From the NCBI GenBank assembly GCA_030407005.1, contig JAUDYN010000004.1:3844001-3908000 (forward strand): a stretch of 64,000 nucleotides of DNA, read 5' to 3'. The stretch comes from Desarmillaria ectypa (Eukaryota > Basidiomycota > Agaricomycetes > Agaricales > Physalacriaceae). The notes under the pieces are model-generated. The model saw only the letters and a program-made list of their open reading frames with translations, ran no database searches and was not told the origin of the DNA. Position 1 is the stretch's first letter. Every line of letters starts with the position of its first letter. Positions 1 to 10,882 of the stretch are shown here, one piece after another. The position numbers and the translations under genes were made by a program.

Positions 1-1267
1 AATATAACTGTTTACGGCCATAAGGCTGATAGAATTCGGCACTTATGTTATACGCACACCACCAGATGCCAATGAGGATCCAGTACGCATTTGTTCTATG
101 ATCCGAATGAGCAAGGCCACACCAACACAAGAAAGAGGAAAGGTGTACACACAGAACGAGGGCGTAGTTATCAACTTTCGGATTGTTCTTGAGAGGAATC
201 AATACAGAAAGGTTCAGACACAGTATAACGACATATCCGATATTGCTATGAGTCTGGGAGCATTTTTGAGTGCCAAGTCCAAGGCAGAACTGTTGCTCTG
301 ACCGTGCTGATGTTACTAATGCGATTCTTCTCCATACTTTCCTCCCTCTCGTACTCTTCCATAGCGATGGTTCCAGCTTCCAACTTGTCGCGTAGCTCAC
401 GAGCATGGGCCGTGTTACGTGCAAGACGAGGGAACGCAGCGGCGTAGAAAACAAGGGTTGCACCATAAGAGATAAATCCGATCATGTACAGAGCCATGGC
501 CGCTCCCCATCGCGAAGAATCTGCCACAAACCCATTCAGAAGGTGCATGAGAATTTCATCGAAGGGTGCTCACCCGTGAGACTCATGCTTGCGAACTGGG
601 AAGCCCAGCATATGCAAGTAATTACAAGCAGGAGCCAGCGACCAAAAGTTCCGTAATCGGCGGCTGAGCCGATTGTTGTGAATATCATAGTCATAACCTG
701 AGCGAAGATGAGCTGAGATCTCATTGAGCATGGGAACACTCACGGCGAAGCTGACGCCGCTCGCTACCAGAACCACGCTTGACACCGCCTTGGTTCCTCC
801 TGCCCAAGGTACGACACATTGTCCCGAAGCATCAGCAGCATCACACGAAGAACCAGGGCCCTTGACTGGATCATAACCAGCAGCATTCGCCAGAGACTGA
901 AATAGTGTCATAGAGTATCCATTGGGGCCAACACCCTACACCAGGGAATCGTCAAACTGATGAAACGAGTCCAACAATCAAAACGTACGTTATCGCCATT
1001 ATAGTACACTGCGAGAAGTCAATCAAAACGGATAAAGGGAGCAGGAGAAGGGCACATACGATAATAACTCCATAGTTCGCGTCGTGTCACAATGGGTTCA
1101 TTGTTGATCGAGGACACGAATTGGATGTTCTTGCTCGCGTGCTTATCAATGCCTTCTTCCTCAATATCGGAAGCGTCCTTTCCTGCAAGATTCGGGGCAT
1201 AGTGGCCAAAAGCCCTTGTATCATCGGAAATCTCGTTTGTCTCTGGTGCTGCAGCCAGCTGGGACAT
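1..1267 (-). CDS. ATG22: Autophagy-related protein 22 (vacuolar amino-acid effluxer), 3' end cut off
   Basis: ATG22-family membrane transporter of the vacuole, which exports amino acids released by autophagic breakdown. Exon 1 (about 1267-1060) starts MSQLAAAPETNE and ends in the family signature TRRELWSYY. Tiny exons then restore LYYNGDN and GVGPNGYS, followed by a membrane segment with WAGGTKAVSSVVLVASGVSF and TTIGSAADYGTFGRWLL. Around 548-300 an exon gives DSSRWGAAMALYMIGFISYG and ends RISNIST. The next reads THSNIGYVVILCLNLSVLI, and a last visible exon (about 94-60) gives TNAYWILIGIWW. Introns are short GT-AG. The start is the first Met upstream of an acidic leader lacking other in-frame starts. 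The C-terminal transmembrane half lies beyond the left edge. The identification rests on the WSYYLYYNGDNGVGP block and the order of membrane blocks; I am confident of it. Confidence 0.9.
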
Positions 1268-1825
1268 TTCGCCCGTGGTGCGAGGAATCTACGAGGGGGA
1301 AAAGAAGCGAGCAGAATCGCTGATAGCATGCTGAAAACGCATTTAAGAGAAGCATTGGTTCCTCGTGATGCCGCTGGAGTTATCATAGTAGCAATCCGGT
1401 GGTTCGACCAGATAAGGCAGATAATCAATGCTGCCGAATTCCATTTCGGCAGCCAGAGGATGTTTGTAAAGATGTTGCCTTCAGGAGACTTTGTCCCGGA
1501 CCGGCTAGCCGAGTACATACGAATCTGATCTCATCACGATCGTTGGGGTAGGATAAAGGGTGTCCCGTAACTTCTCATATCCATCTGTTTTAATAACGTT
1601 CATCATGATTGAACCTTAACGATGTACTAAATATGATTCATACAACAAGATAAGTAAAGTAATGATATAAGAAGAAAATGGTTACAAAAGAAAGTGAGTG
1701 TGTGTATGGTACAAATAATGTCCTAAGATGGCGAGGAGAATATATAGGACACGAATGAAAACACAAGGCAGAAACCAAAAAGAGTGTATTATTCCAGCGT
1801 GGGATGCCGAAGGTCCAAAGCTCGA
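1268..1825. other. Intergenic: ATG22 upstream region and BOI-type gene 3' flank
   Basis: About 560 bases between the ATG22 start and the stop of the next minus-strand gene. An open frame on the plus strand over 1121-1528 overlaps ATG22 exon 1 and has no recognisable protein. I see no RNA gene or repeat here. It should contain the ATG22 promoter and the downstream gene's polyadenylation region. Confidence 0.5.
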
Positions 1826-4800
1826 TCATATTGCCGTCCATGGAGAAGAGGCCATAAAGCCCGTAGCCGAAACAGACCCGCTAGACACAGACCCTCTGAT
1901 GCTTTGCGCCAGAGCCTTGCGCTTATCCTCCCATGCTCTCAAGGCCCTCAGTAGTTGCACTATCTTCTCTGGCTTTCCCTGTCGAACATCGTTTATACTG
2001 ACGCTCCCCATCTTCACGTCATGATCCAACAGGAAATCAAAAAGACGGAAAAGTCCATCGAGCTTTTCGTCATTCGAGTCCACGGGGAAGGCTGAGTCTG
2101 GTACAGGAGGCGACACCGGGCGACCCTTTATAGACTCTGCAATACGGAATAGATGAAGACCGCCGTAAATGGACGCTGTCGTGTCGCTGATTTGCAACGT
2201 CGAGGGAAGGTGAGAGTTGGCCCATTCAATAAGGTCGCTGTCTATAGGCGTCACCTAAAGATCTCATCAGAAAACATCTTCGCATGATACTGTGAACCAG
2301 TCATACCATAGAAAGCGCGGAGTTCTTCCTTCGTGAAGGCCTCGGAGGCACAGCTTTAGTGGTAGCGTCTATTGTCTCAATGCTGGTGTCCATGGACTGG
2401 TCGCTGAAAAACGATTCCAGTCGTGTCCGCTCTTCCCTCGCGTTGTCGCTTGACGGGAGTCCCATCAAGACACGAGCATCACGACTTGACAGCTGATTGG
2501 GGTTATCTCGCCGAAGAGCTTTCTGAGTAGCATCACGAGCTGTAGGCGAAGGCGGTCGGGGAGCCGGGTTCATAGCTTGGGCAACCATCAAAGGGATTGT
2601 AGGGATATTACACGAAGAAATGACAGGTTCTGAAACAACTGTGTCAGCAATACACTAACGCGGAGCGGCAATACTCTTACGAGTATAGTCTCGTGCAATG
2701 GTAGCCTTCATGATGGCCTTCATCCAATCCCTAATGATGACCTTCTCATCGGAGCTGAAGAAGTGCATCCTGTCGTGCTCATGCTCGATACGGAATCCAT
2801 ACTTGCCAGGATTCACATTCTCATCAACGGTGACTCGGTAGCCAATGATATTGATATATCCCTTGATCTTGGTTTCCTATAAAGTGAACCTTGTATCATG
2901 AACCGAACCCACGTGGACAAAAAGTAAATACTCACCGAAGGACTGTCGCTTCTCAAGCAATAGAGATGAGGACCTTTGAGAACGAAGTAACGAAGCTTCC
3001 AGCTGTTATAACGATCTCCTCTCTTGCGCATCCATCCTGTATGATCAGGCTCGCCGATCTGTTCCAAGATGCTCTGCCCAGGCTTGAGCTGACCAACAGT
3101 GCCTTCGCTTCCCGGTAGCTCGGGAGATACAGGATGTGATCCAGGATAAGACGCCGTTCGCTTACGAAGAGTTGCATGCTCTGGGCGTCCATCCTTGGCC
3201 TCCTTCGAATCTTTACGCTCCTTATCGATTGGTCCATCTCTGAAACTCTCCTTCTCCTCCTTTGAATTGCGCTTGGGAGCTCCGGGAGTCAACGGTCGTC
3301 CAGAAGAGGAAGGTTTGCGACTACTTGAACTATATAGTCTTGGAAGATGGAAAGAGGATCCTTTCTCAACAACATCTTCGCCGCTGCTAGAGAAAGTACG
3401 TCAATATTCGTAACGAGAAGGAAGGGGGAGGAGAGAGACGCACGAATACTTTGGAGGAGGTTTACGGCTCTTGCCAAGTGTGCCACCGAATGAACCGGCA
3501 AACAGACTAAGCCGTTCACCAGATTTGCCGACATCGACACTCCGCTGCTTTCGTCCATGGCGCGCAATATCCTTGTCCTTATATTTATCTTTGGTTTTGT
3601 CTTTAGCTCTGTCCTTGTCCGCAACGAGTACGGAAGAGGACGGTGAGGTTCCGTCTTTCGACGCCCTGGAACCAGAATCTTTCCCTGAATTCTCAGAGTC
3701 ATGAGAACGACCAAACAGTCTCCTTCGTACAGAACGAGCAGGAAGAGCCTCACCCTAAATCATCACAGTGAGCATGAATCGGGTACTGTGAGACGTATGA
3801 CCCACCTCACTTTGCGCAGCGCGCTCTTCCCGCTCTTCCTCCGTTTCCTCAGGGATATCCCCAACAGCTTTGATAGACGTATTCAATGCCCCATCGCTAG
3901 GCGACAACGATAGTTGAGACGGTCTTGATTTCTATGAAACAGAAACTGTTTAGCAAACTGGCTCAAAAGAGTTATACAATTGACTCACGGGCGCTTTTCC
4001 ATTGGTAGCGGATATAGCGAGCCCCACAGGCTCTGGTTCAGGATCCAGGGTTGATTGAGGTGAAACTGGAGCATCTACCGTGTGCAGCGCACTCTCTGGG
4101 CTGATGAAAGCCGCGAACCCATTTACCGAACTTTGCACGCTGTGTGAGTACCTAGTTGAGCCAGGATAAGAATGATGAGACTGGGATTGGGACTGGTTCC
4201 GCGAGTGTGAGTGGCTTGGTCCTTCGGCATATGTCGCAGGGGAGGTCGTGAAGAGGTGAGGTGAGACGATCATTGGGGAGGGCTGTTCCAGGTGGTCGGA
4301 ATAGATGATGGATGGTGGTCGACGAAGATCCGTGATAGCATTGGCGATTCTCATGCGTTTGCCGAACGCCATGATACCGATCTCTGTTTTGAGGAGATTG
4401 ACATCAAGCTCGAGTAGAACATCACCAGTAATTTCTTGTTCTGTAGACTATGTGAGTTGGCCTTACACGAGACACATTAGAATAGACATACCAGTGAATT
4501 TTTCACAGACATCGTCGTCGAAGCCTTTGCTCCTCAACCAGTCGATAACTTCATCTAGAGTCCATTCGGATGGATGAGTTTTCTCCTTCTTATCTACTGG
4601 AGTTGGTATTGTCGACACTGTCGCTGACAGTAAAGAATCATTCCCTGGTGCGCTGTGAGATGGAGAAGCAGGCGAAGACGTTACACTGCTATTTTTTGAC
4701 TGGGTTGTCGGCGGAATCGCAGCTGCAACCGGTGACGAGATTGCAGCCACAACGTCAGCTACTGGTGTATTAGCACGATCTGTTCCGGGAGGAGATTGAG

Positions 4801-6002
4801 GCATGGGAATGGCCGCTGCCTGGGCTAGAGTAACAGACTTGGGAGAAGTTGGCTGGTTTTCACTGAGAGGAGGGGTCGTGACTCGCTCTGGCTGCGCTGC
4901 AAAGTTGATACGTGTAGCTGTAGCTGGTTGCGTGTCTACATCGTCACGTTCTGAGGGAGAGAAGTGCGTCGAGCTGCGGGCAGAACGCGACGTTCGGTCG
5001 CTTAGGGTTTTGTCGCCACTAGGCAAGAGAGGATGTCCTAGGACAGATTCTACATCTTCATCCTCTTCCGGTATGTACGAGTGCCTCCTTTGACTCTGGA
5101 AATCAGGTGCCTGCGTATAGTGTTGGTCATCCCCTTCGTCTTCACTCTCGTCGCTGAGCTCCACGGGGATGGGAGGGGCGTAAGTCCGATTGCTGCTCGA
5201 GCGGCTCATACCAATCATTTCCAACCGCTCAGCATCTTCTACCGCTTGCCTCGCTTTTTCCGCCAACTTCCGTCTAGCACCTTTGTGCCAACCCTCTCCC
5301 TCGTCACCAGCAGCGTCGGCGTCGCTCATGTCAAAATCTGTATCTTCCTCGGTGTCCCGACCTCCACGAGAGCTGGTGAAACTGAAGCTCCGAGCACCGT
5401 CTGCATCATCGGTCATCCCGTTTCCTCTACCAAGCTGCTCGATAGCCTTCTGAACGTCTGTCATGGTCGCTTTCATGACTTCGCCGTCGCCATTGGTTCT
5501 GTCAGTTTCTTGACCATTGAGAAATATGGCAGGAGGCGGCTGAGGTGACTCTATCTCTGGCTCTTCATGTAAAGGCTGCAGGGGCGTTTTCAAGGTGGTA
5601 TCTGGATCCGCTGGAAGTGTAGAAGATGATGCAATACCGACAGCGACGGTGGGCTCCGTAGGCGAAGTATAGCTCTGAGGGAACAGGCCTTTCTTTCCGG
5701 ATACATTTAGGCCCTTTGTAATAAGAAGTGAGTATGTGGTCTGAATCATGGGAAAGAGAAAGACAGAGTGAGAATGCGCAACGCCGGTCTGATATACATG
5801 CTCTGCGAAAGGCAGGTGTCTCAGACCTCTGAAAAAGTCTCTCCGGGGTATGAAATATAACATAACGATCACTCACCATCCACCATCCATCGCCGTATGC
5901 GTCATCCTTCTCTATCACCTCAATCCGTTCCCCCGCCCGGAAGGGTACCTCGTCCTCGTTCTCCGGAATGAAGTCGTGTAGAGCATAGACGTATTCGGGC
6001 AT
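1826..6002 (-). CDS. BOI1/BOI2 (Pob1)-type scaffold: SH3, SAM, PH and a possible C-terminal CH domain
   Basis: Polarity and exocytosis scaffold of the Boi1/Boi2/Pob1 type, expected at sites of polarised growth and septa, binding Bem1/Cdc42 partners and phosphoinositides. The start MPEYVYALHDFIPENEDEVP opens an SH3 domain, split by an intron after DGWWM and completed by GLFPQSYTS. A long acidic, Ser/Pro-rich stretch follows. Then comes a SAM domain (EWTLDEVIDWLRSKGFDDD, continuing into ITGDVLLELD), a basic Ser/Lys linker, and a PH domain (GWMRKRGDRYNSWKLRYFVL, then GYRVTVDENVNPGKYGFRIE and the closing helix EKVIIRDWMKAI). The last exon (about 2254-1826) reads LIEWANSHLP, then HDVKMGSVSINDVRQGKPEK and IVQLLRAL, which resembles a calponin-homology fold. 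At least six introns. SH3-SAM-PH is clear; the CH call is inference. Confidence 0.88.
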
Positions 6003-6860
6003 GAAGCTTACTTGAGCAAAGAGAGTAAGCGGTGTGTAAGAGCTTATCCTTTAGGATGGGGTAGCGTGGATGAGTGAGAAGCCGAAGAAAGTTTCCACAA
6101 CCTGGGTCCCGGGCAGAGGCACTATCAGTAGCTCGAGTAAACGGCAACAGCAAGGCAACCGGACTATATGGCAAGGTATGGCTGCAGAAGTGCAGCGGCG
6201 CACCAGAACGACTCCGAGGACAATGAGAGTGGGAAGGAAAAGCAAATGGAGCCGCGGCAGCACGGGCACGTCAATGGGCGTGGGCTCATTACGTAAATTT
6301 CTCTCAGCGGAACATCATGCCACTAACTTTTGTAGTGGGTAACTCCTGGTTCCCACTAGTACCCCCACGGTAAATCCGGATTCATGTTTTAGGAATTTTG
6401 CATCCATGGATACAATGCGGGATTAGCTGCTTTTGAAGAACTAGATTCTTTTCAAACCCGAACCTCGCAGACGAAATCGAAATGATTTATGTACTCGGAA
6501 ATCTTCTTAAAATGCGATGTACCTGATGACGACAAAACTGTTCTTCTGTCAATGTATTATGATGCCCATCTTTCGTTGGCTGGTAAGGTTCATATCGCAT
6601 ATACTTCAACAACCTCCATGAGACGGTAAGTAGCATGACAAGCAGATGTGAAGATGGACATAGGTATCCTTCAACAGTTCTTCAACAGATCCTCAACGCG
6701 AGTACGTCGGAGGAAAGAGTGGAGACGGCCAATATCTGAGGCCTGTAAAGCGCATAACGATAAAAAAGGAATCGATTAAAAGGGTTGATTCTATAAACAC
6801 TGCAAATAACTGTGACTGCGTGAGAGCACCGACATGAGATACATTGCGACGACGACCAAT
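6003..6860. other. Intergenic: BOI-type gene promoter and NEDD8 3' flank
   Basis: About 860 bases. A plus-strand open frame at 6070-6342 (basic, Ser/Thr-rich, no family resemblance) starts only 68 bases from the divergent BOI-type start and is more likely 5' leader DNA than a gene. The stretch 6360-6850 is AT-richer and shows nothing I can support. Confidence 0.4.
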
Positions 6861-7343
6861 TAAACATACAACTGCGTTCCAATTCCCGAATTACCGCCCC
6901 CACCACGCAGGGCAAGGACAAGATGCAGCACTGATCCCGGGATAATATTGAATTCTCTCGCAGTCTTGTCATCAGCCCTACAGAACTCGTATCGACGATG
7001 AGATCCAATAAGAGTAATCTGATTTCGTACATTTGACGGCCACTGAAAATCAATCGCTGCTGTGGCGGAGGGACACCAGATTGCTCCTCAACTTTCTCCT
7101 TGATTCGAGTGATCTTGAAGCGAGACTCTTATAAGCCCTTCTGCATAAATGAATAACTAGATAACCAACGTACCTTGTCATCAAGATCAATATCTAGCTC
7201 GATCTGAATATCCAAGAATAAGAACATTGGTCAGTGGCGTGAAATTTACTGGTACCTCCTTTCCTGTCAAAGTCTACGGTGGGAAATCGGTGAGAGAATA
7301 TGAACTTCGGACGCGATATACTGACCTTGACTTTGATTAACAT
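6861..7343 (-). CDS. RUB1: NEDD8/RUB1 ubiquitin-like modifier
   Basis: Ubiquitin-like modifier conjugated to cullins to activate SCF-type ligases. Five exons can be placed exactly: 7343-7326 (MLIKVK), 7273-7256 (TLTGKE), 7203-7174 ([10 protein letters not shown]), 7113-7031 ([13 protein letters not shown] to RQM) and 6977-6861. The joined protein has the ubiquitin fold, the hydrophobic patch and the processing site LALRGG. After the Gly-Gly a tail of 11 residues ([11 protein letters not shown], then V) must be cleaved by a NEDD8 protease before use. NEDD8 rather than ubiquitin is indicated by MLIKVKTLTGKEIELDID and the LALRGG end (ubiquitin has LRLRGG). Two of the exons are only 18 bases long. 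All introns are GT-AG. Confidence 0.95.
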
Positions 7344-8513
7344 CGTGTGGAATCGAGCTGGACAGGTATAGTCGCGTCTATGCAGATGGTTATGAAGCAA
7401 ATGATGCCGAGCGGCACCGGCAGACTCCTTTAAATGCAGTCACGGAAGACCAAACAAACATGTGACTTTGACATGTGTATGTGACAGAGTTAAGCTATTC
7501 TTAATCTGATGGGAACCCGGCATTGATTCGGCATGGCTTTAAGGTATGGCAAGGTTTTAAGGAGTGGTGGATGATTTGCACTGATAAAATATGTTTTCTC
7601 TGTCACATAATATAAATTTATTACGAAGGGAAAAGCGGGGCAAGCACTATTTGCACTTCAAAGCGGCACGCATATGCCGCCTGTAAAAATTGGCTCAGTG
7701 CCGGCTGACGGCCATCAATTTGAACTCGACGAAAAGCGAGACTTGCCAGTACGACTACTACTACTAGAACTCCACATCTTCTGGCATTGTCTCCTGGCTC
7801 TGAGTTCTGCATGCTCATAGTGTGCCGAAAATATGGAAAATGCATTTGGTCCGGAACTCGACCTAACTTCCTTATATATTAGTCCCATCAGTTTCGCTAG
7901 GTACCTCCATACAAGGACCCACAAACGCAAATTTTCAAGCCGCTCTACTATGCATCGCTCAACTTCAGGCTCCGTGACACCTCCTACTTTCGCGGGGAAG
8001 CTTCGAAGTTCGTAAGGGACGCAAAGCTACTGTCCGACAGTTCTCTGTCTTCTGCTTAACTATGATCCGGGTTCGACTGATGTTTCCTTGATATCAAATA
8101 TAACTCCCGCGCCCACCCTTGGCGCCTTCAGATCATGGGTCACTAATGTCTGCCGTCAATCTCAACCTTCTCCGGATATTTTCCGACTGGAGTTTACCGC
8201 TGAGGGCCCTCCCGCACAAGAATGAGCAGTGAACTACAAATTCAAGTCTTGTTCATTGCTTTGTGACACGGATCGATTACCCCACCGGAGATTCCCCACA
8301 CAGGTACGGGCGTTCGCTCAAGAGAATATTCAGAATCGGAAAATCTTACTCTCACCTGGTCGCCTTTGCTCTTGCTAAGTGCGTATCGCGGCGAATCTCT
8401 GGAGAAATATGTCAGTCGTGGGCCCACACACCTATGTTAGAAGGGCTTTTAACTCGATAACGCGCCGTTCCACCTAGGGTCCACTTCCTTTCATCCGTTT
8501 CTTCACCAGCACT
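7344..8513. other. Intergenic: divergent NEDD8 / MFS transporter region with a GC-punctuated repeat module
   Basis: About 1.17 kb between two divergent genes. At about 7610-7735 lies a short module (AAAAGCGGGGCAAGCAC, later CGGCACGC, TGCCGCC, GTGCCGG and ACGGCCATCAA) that recurs at about 19.67 kb. Further right (about 7945-8230) there are short open stretches that look faintly coding (for example SWVTNVCRQSQPSPDIFRLE) but with stops between them; I could not build a gene from them. Confidence 0.4.
7610..7735. repeat. GC-punctuated dispersed module, copy 1
   Basis: Shares with about 19660-19805 the ordered words AAAAGCGGGG, CGGCACGC, TGCCGCC, GTGCCGG and ACGGCCATCAA, preceded in both by an AT-rich TTTATT patch. 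About 125 bases. Likely a short transposon-derived repeat (MITE or SINE), family unknown. Confidence 0.55.
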
Positions 8514-10706
8514 GATGGCTCCACAGGATCACAGCAACGATGTCGCAGACTTGGTATCTCGCCTAGCAGCACAAGACAAGACGCCATGGTATCGGAAACC
8601 AAACTTACGCCTTCTTTACTCGCTCCTGTTTCCGACGTGTATCGGGGTAGAGATGACTAGTGGGTAAGCGGAACAGCTCTTTATTTCTCCACCGTTTTGA
8701 ACGTCGACGGTCAGATTCGATTCTTCAATGATGAATGGCCTACAAGCTGTGGACTCTTGGGATACCTGTGAGTATTGACCTTTCTTCTACTAGAGGAGTG
8801 AAAGTATCACTAACATCGATCATAGTCTACCACTCTCCTCGGTCGACGCTTCTTGGACTTATGTCAGCAATTTATTCCCTTGGTGCTATCGTTGTACTCC
8901 CGTTCGTGCCATATATCACCGATCACTTGGGACGGCGGTGGGCGATTGTCTTTGGAAGTATCCTCATGATAATCGGCGCAGCCCTCCAAACAGCATCTCA
9001 TAATTGTACGTTCGACGTCTTCTTCTAAATTTTGTTCAATTGACTTTGTTCGGGCCAACAAGTTGCGATGTTCGTATGCTCTCGTCTCGTCTTGGGCTTC
9101 GGCATACCATTTGCAATCGTAGCTGCTTCATCCCTCATTGGAGGTATGCATACCCTAGCCACATCTGATCGCACGATTAACATGATACTTTCTCAGAGCT
9201 GTCACACCCTAAGGAGCGTGCAGTTTTGGGCTCCCTCTTCAACTCTTGCTGGTTTATAGGTTCGTCGCTGATTGTATTTTTCCTGCCTCCCTGACTTATT
9301 CCATCTTAAGGATCGATCGTTGCTGCTGGCATTACGCTTGGCACATTCCGCATGGACAGCAATTGGGGCTGGCGTATCCCGTCGCTCGTTCAAGTCATTC
9401 CCAGCCTGATGCAGATCACCTTCATTTTCTTCATTCCGGACTCCCCGAGGTGGCTCATTTCCAAAGGTAGAGGCGAAGAAGCATATGCTATCCTCGTCAA
9501 ATACCACGCCGAAGGCGACGTTGACTCCGAGTTTGTAAAAGCCGAATACGCCCAGATTGAGAAGACTTTGGAATTAGAAAAGGAGATGGCCAAAACGAGT
9601 TGGATGGAGCTCGTTGCTACTTCTGGCATGAGGAAACGTCTTGTCGTCGGCGCTTTATTGGGGCTTTTCACTCAGTGGAGTGGCAACGGCCTGACATCGT
9701 GCGTGGCCTGATTAACATTACCCATGCCTAGCATTGATACCTTTCACAGATATTACTTGGCCCGAATCTTGGACAACGTCGGCGTGACAGACAACCGGAC
9801 CAAGAATCTCATCAACTTGGCGAACACGTGCTGGGGCTTTTTCAACGCCACCCTATTCGCACTGACAGTGTCTCGATTCAACCGGAGGACTATATACCTG
9901 GCACGTATTACCTTGGCAAAAAATCGCGTCATGTCTAACCGTCACCGCTCCAGACGGGTACTATCTCTATCCTTCTTATATTTACGGGATGGACTGTGGC
10001 TAGTGCAAATTACACTCAAACTAAGAGCAACGGATCCTCTGTTGCCGTTATCGTGTACGCACCTTCCTTCTAGCAAAGCAACCCCCGCTAACAACCTAGA
10101 TAGGTTTATCTTTCTCTACAGTCCGGCATACAACATAGCCTTCAATGCATTGACATATAGTGAGTCGGTTCAATGCGTACACCACTACCACACTAATTCT
10201 ACAACCTCCAGCGTTCCTCGTCGAGTTGTTCCCTTTCCACGTCCGAGCCAAAGGAATCACTGTGTTCCAATGGTTCAGTCGTATGGCTGGCTTTTTCAAC
10301 CAGTTCGTTAACCCGATCGGGATAGCTAACGCTGGTATGTTCTCCGAGCCTTGAATATTGCGGCGTCATATAATTATACTCCTACAGGTTGGAAATACTA
10401 CCTCAGGTCAACCAGGCTCTACTATACAAATAACGAGTGCTGACACAGAGATACAGTTATGTCGTCTGGATTGTCATTGAGGTGCTCACTATCTACTTTC
10501 TCTTCCCGGAGACGGCCCACAAGACACTCGAGGAATTGTCTTTTCGTGAGTGTTTGGTGTCGCTTGCGTTGATCACACTAAATCTTGCCTTAGTTTACGA
10601 AAGCGATATTAAAGAAGAGCAAAACAAGCGTGTTGAAGAGGATCTACAAGGAGAAAAGAAGCCAAGCGAACAAGAAGGTAAAATGGAGGTGGAACATGTA
10701 CATTGA
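8514..10706 (+). CDS. MFS sugar transporter (lactose permease / hexose transporter-like)
   Basis: Plasma-membrane sugar:proton symporter of the major facilitator superfamily. The start MAPQDHSNDVADLV leads a cytosolic N-terminus, then LLYSLLFPTCIGVEMTSG (helix 1) and FDSSMMNGLQAV after the first intron. Family signatures are DHLGRRWAI in the loop between helices 2 and 3, the sugar-transporter motif PDSPRWLISKGR near the middle, and FPETAHKTLEEL near the C-terminus. At least eight GT-AG introns interrupt it. The C-terminal tail is Glu/Lys-rich and ends MEVEHVH. The shape of the first helix and the PDSPRWL version resemble fungal lactose-permease-like transporters; the actual substrate cannot be read from sequence. 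It converges with the amine oxidase gene, 176 bases apart. Confidence 0.9.
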
Positions 10707-10882
10707 AGTAATGATGTTCCTTCATCATTTTCACGCATTTATATAATGACCAAGAGCGATTTGGCTCTTCATTGTACTTCTGTAAATGCATGACAAAGGG
10801 CACATCTAGAGCTCTACCTTTATACGATGGTGCCATTCCCTAGCAAGGACGGATAAGCAGGCAATTATTGTTGATTAAATAA

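Noticed and set aside
1121..1528. 135-codon plus-strand open frame
   Set aside because: Antisense to ATG22 exon 1 and its leader; no family motifs.
6070..6342. 90-codon plus-strand frame beside the BOI-type gene
   Set aside because: Low-complexity basic/Ser-Thr sequence, 68 bases from a divergent start; more likely leader DNA.
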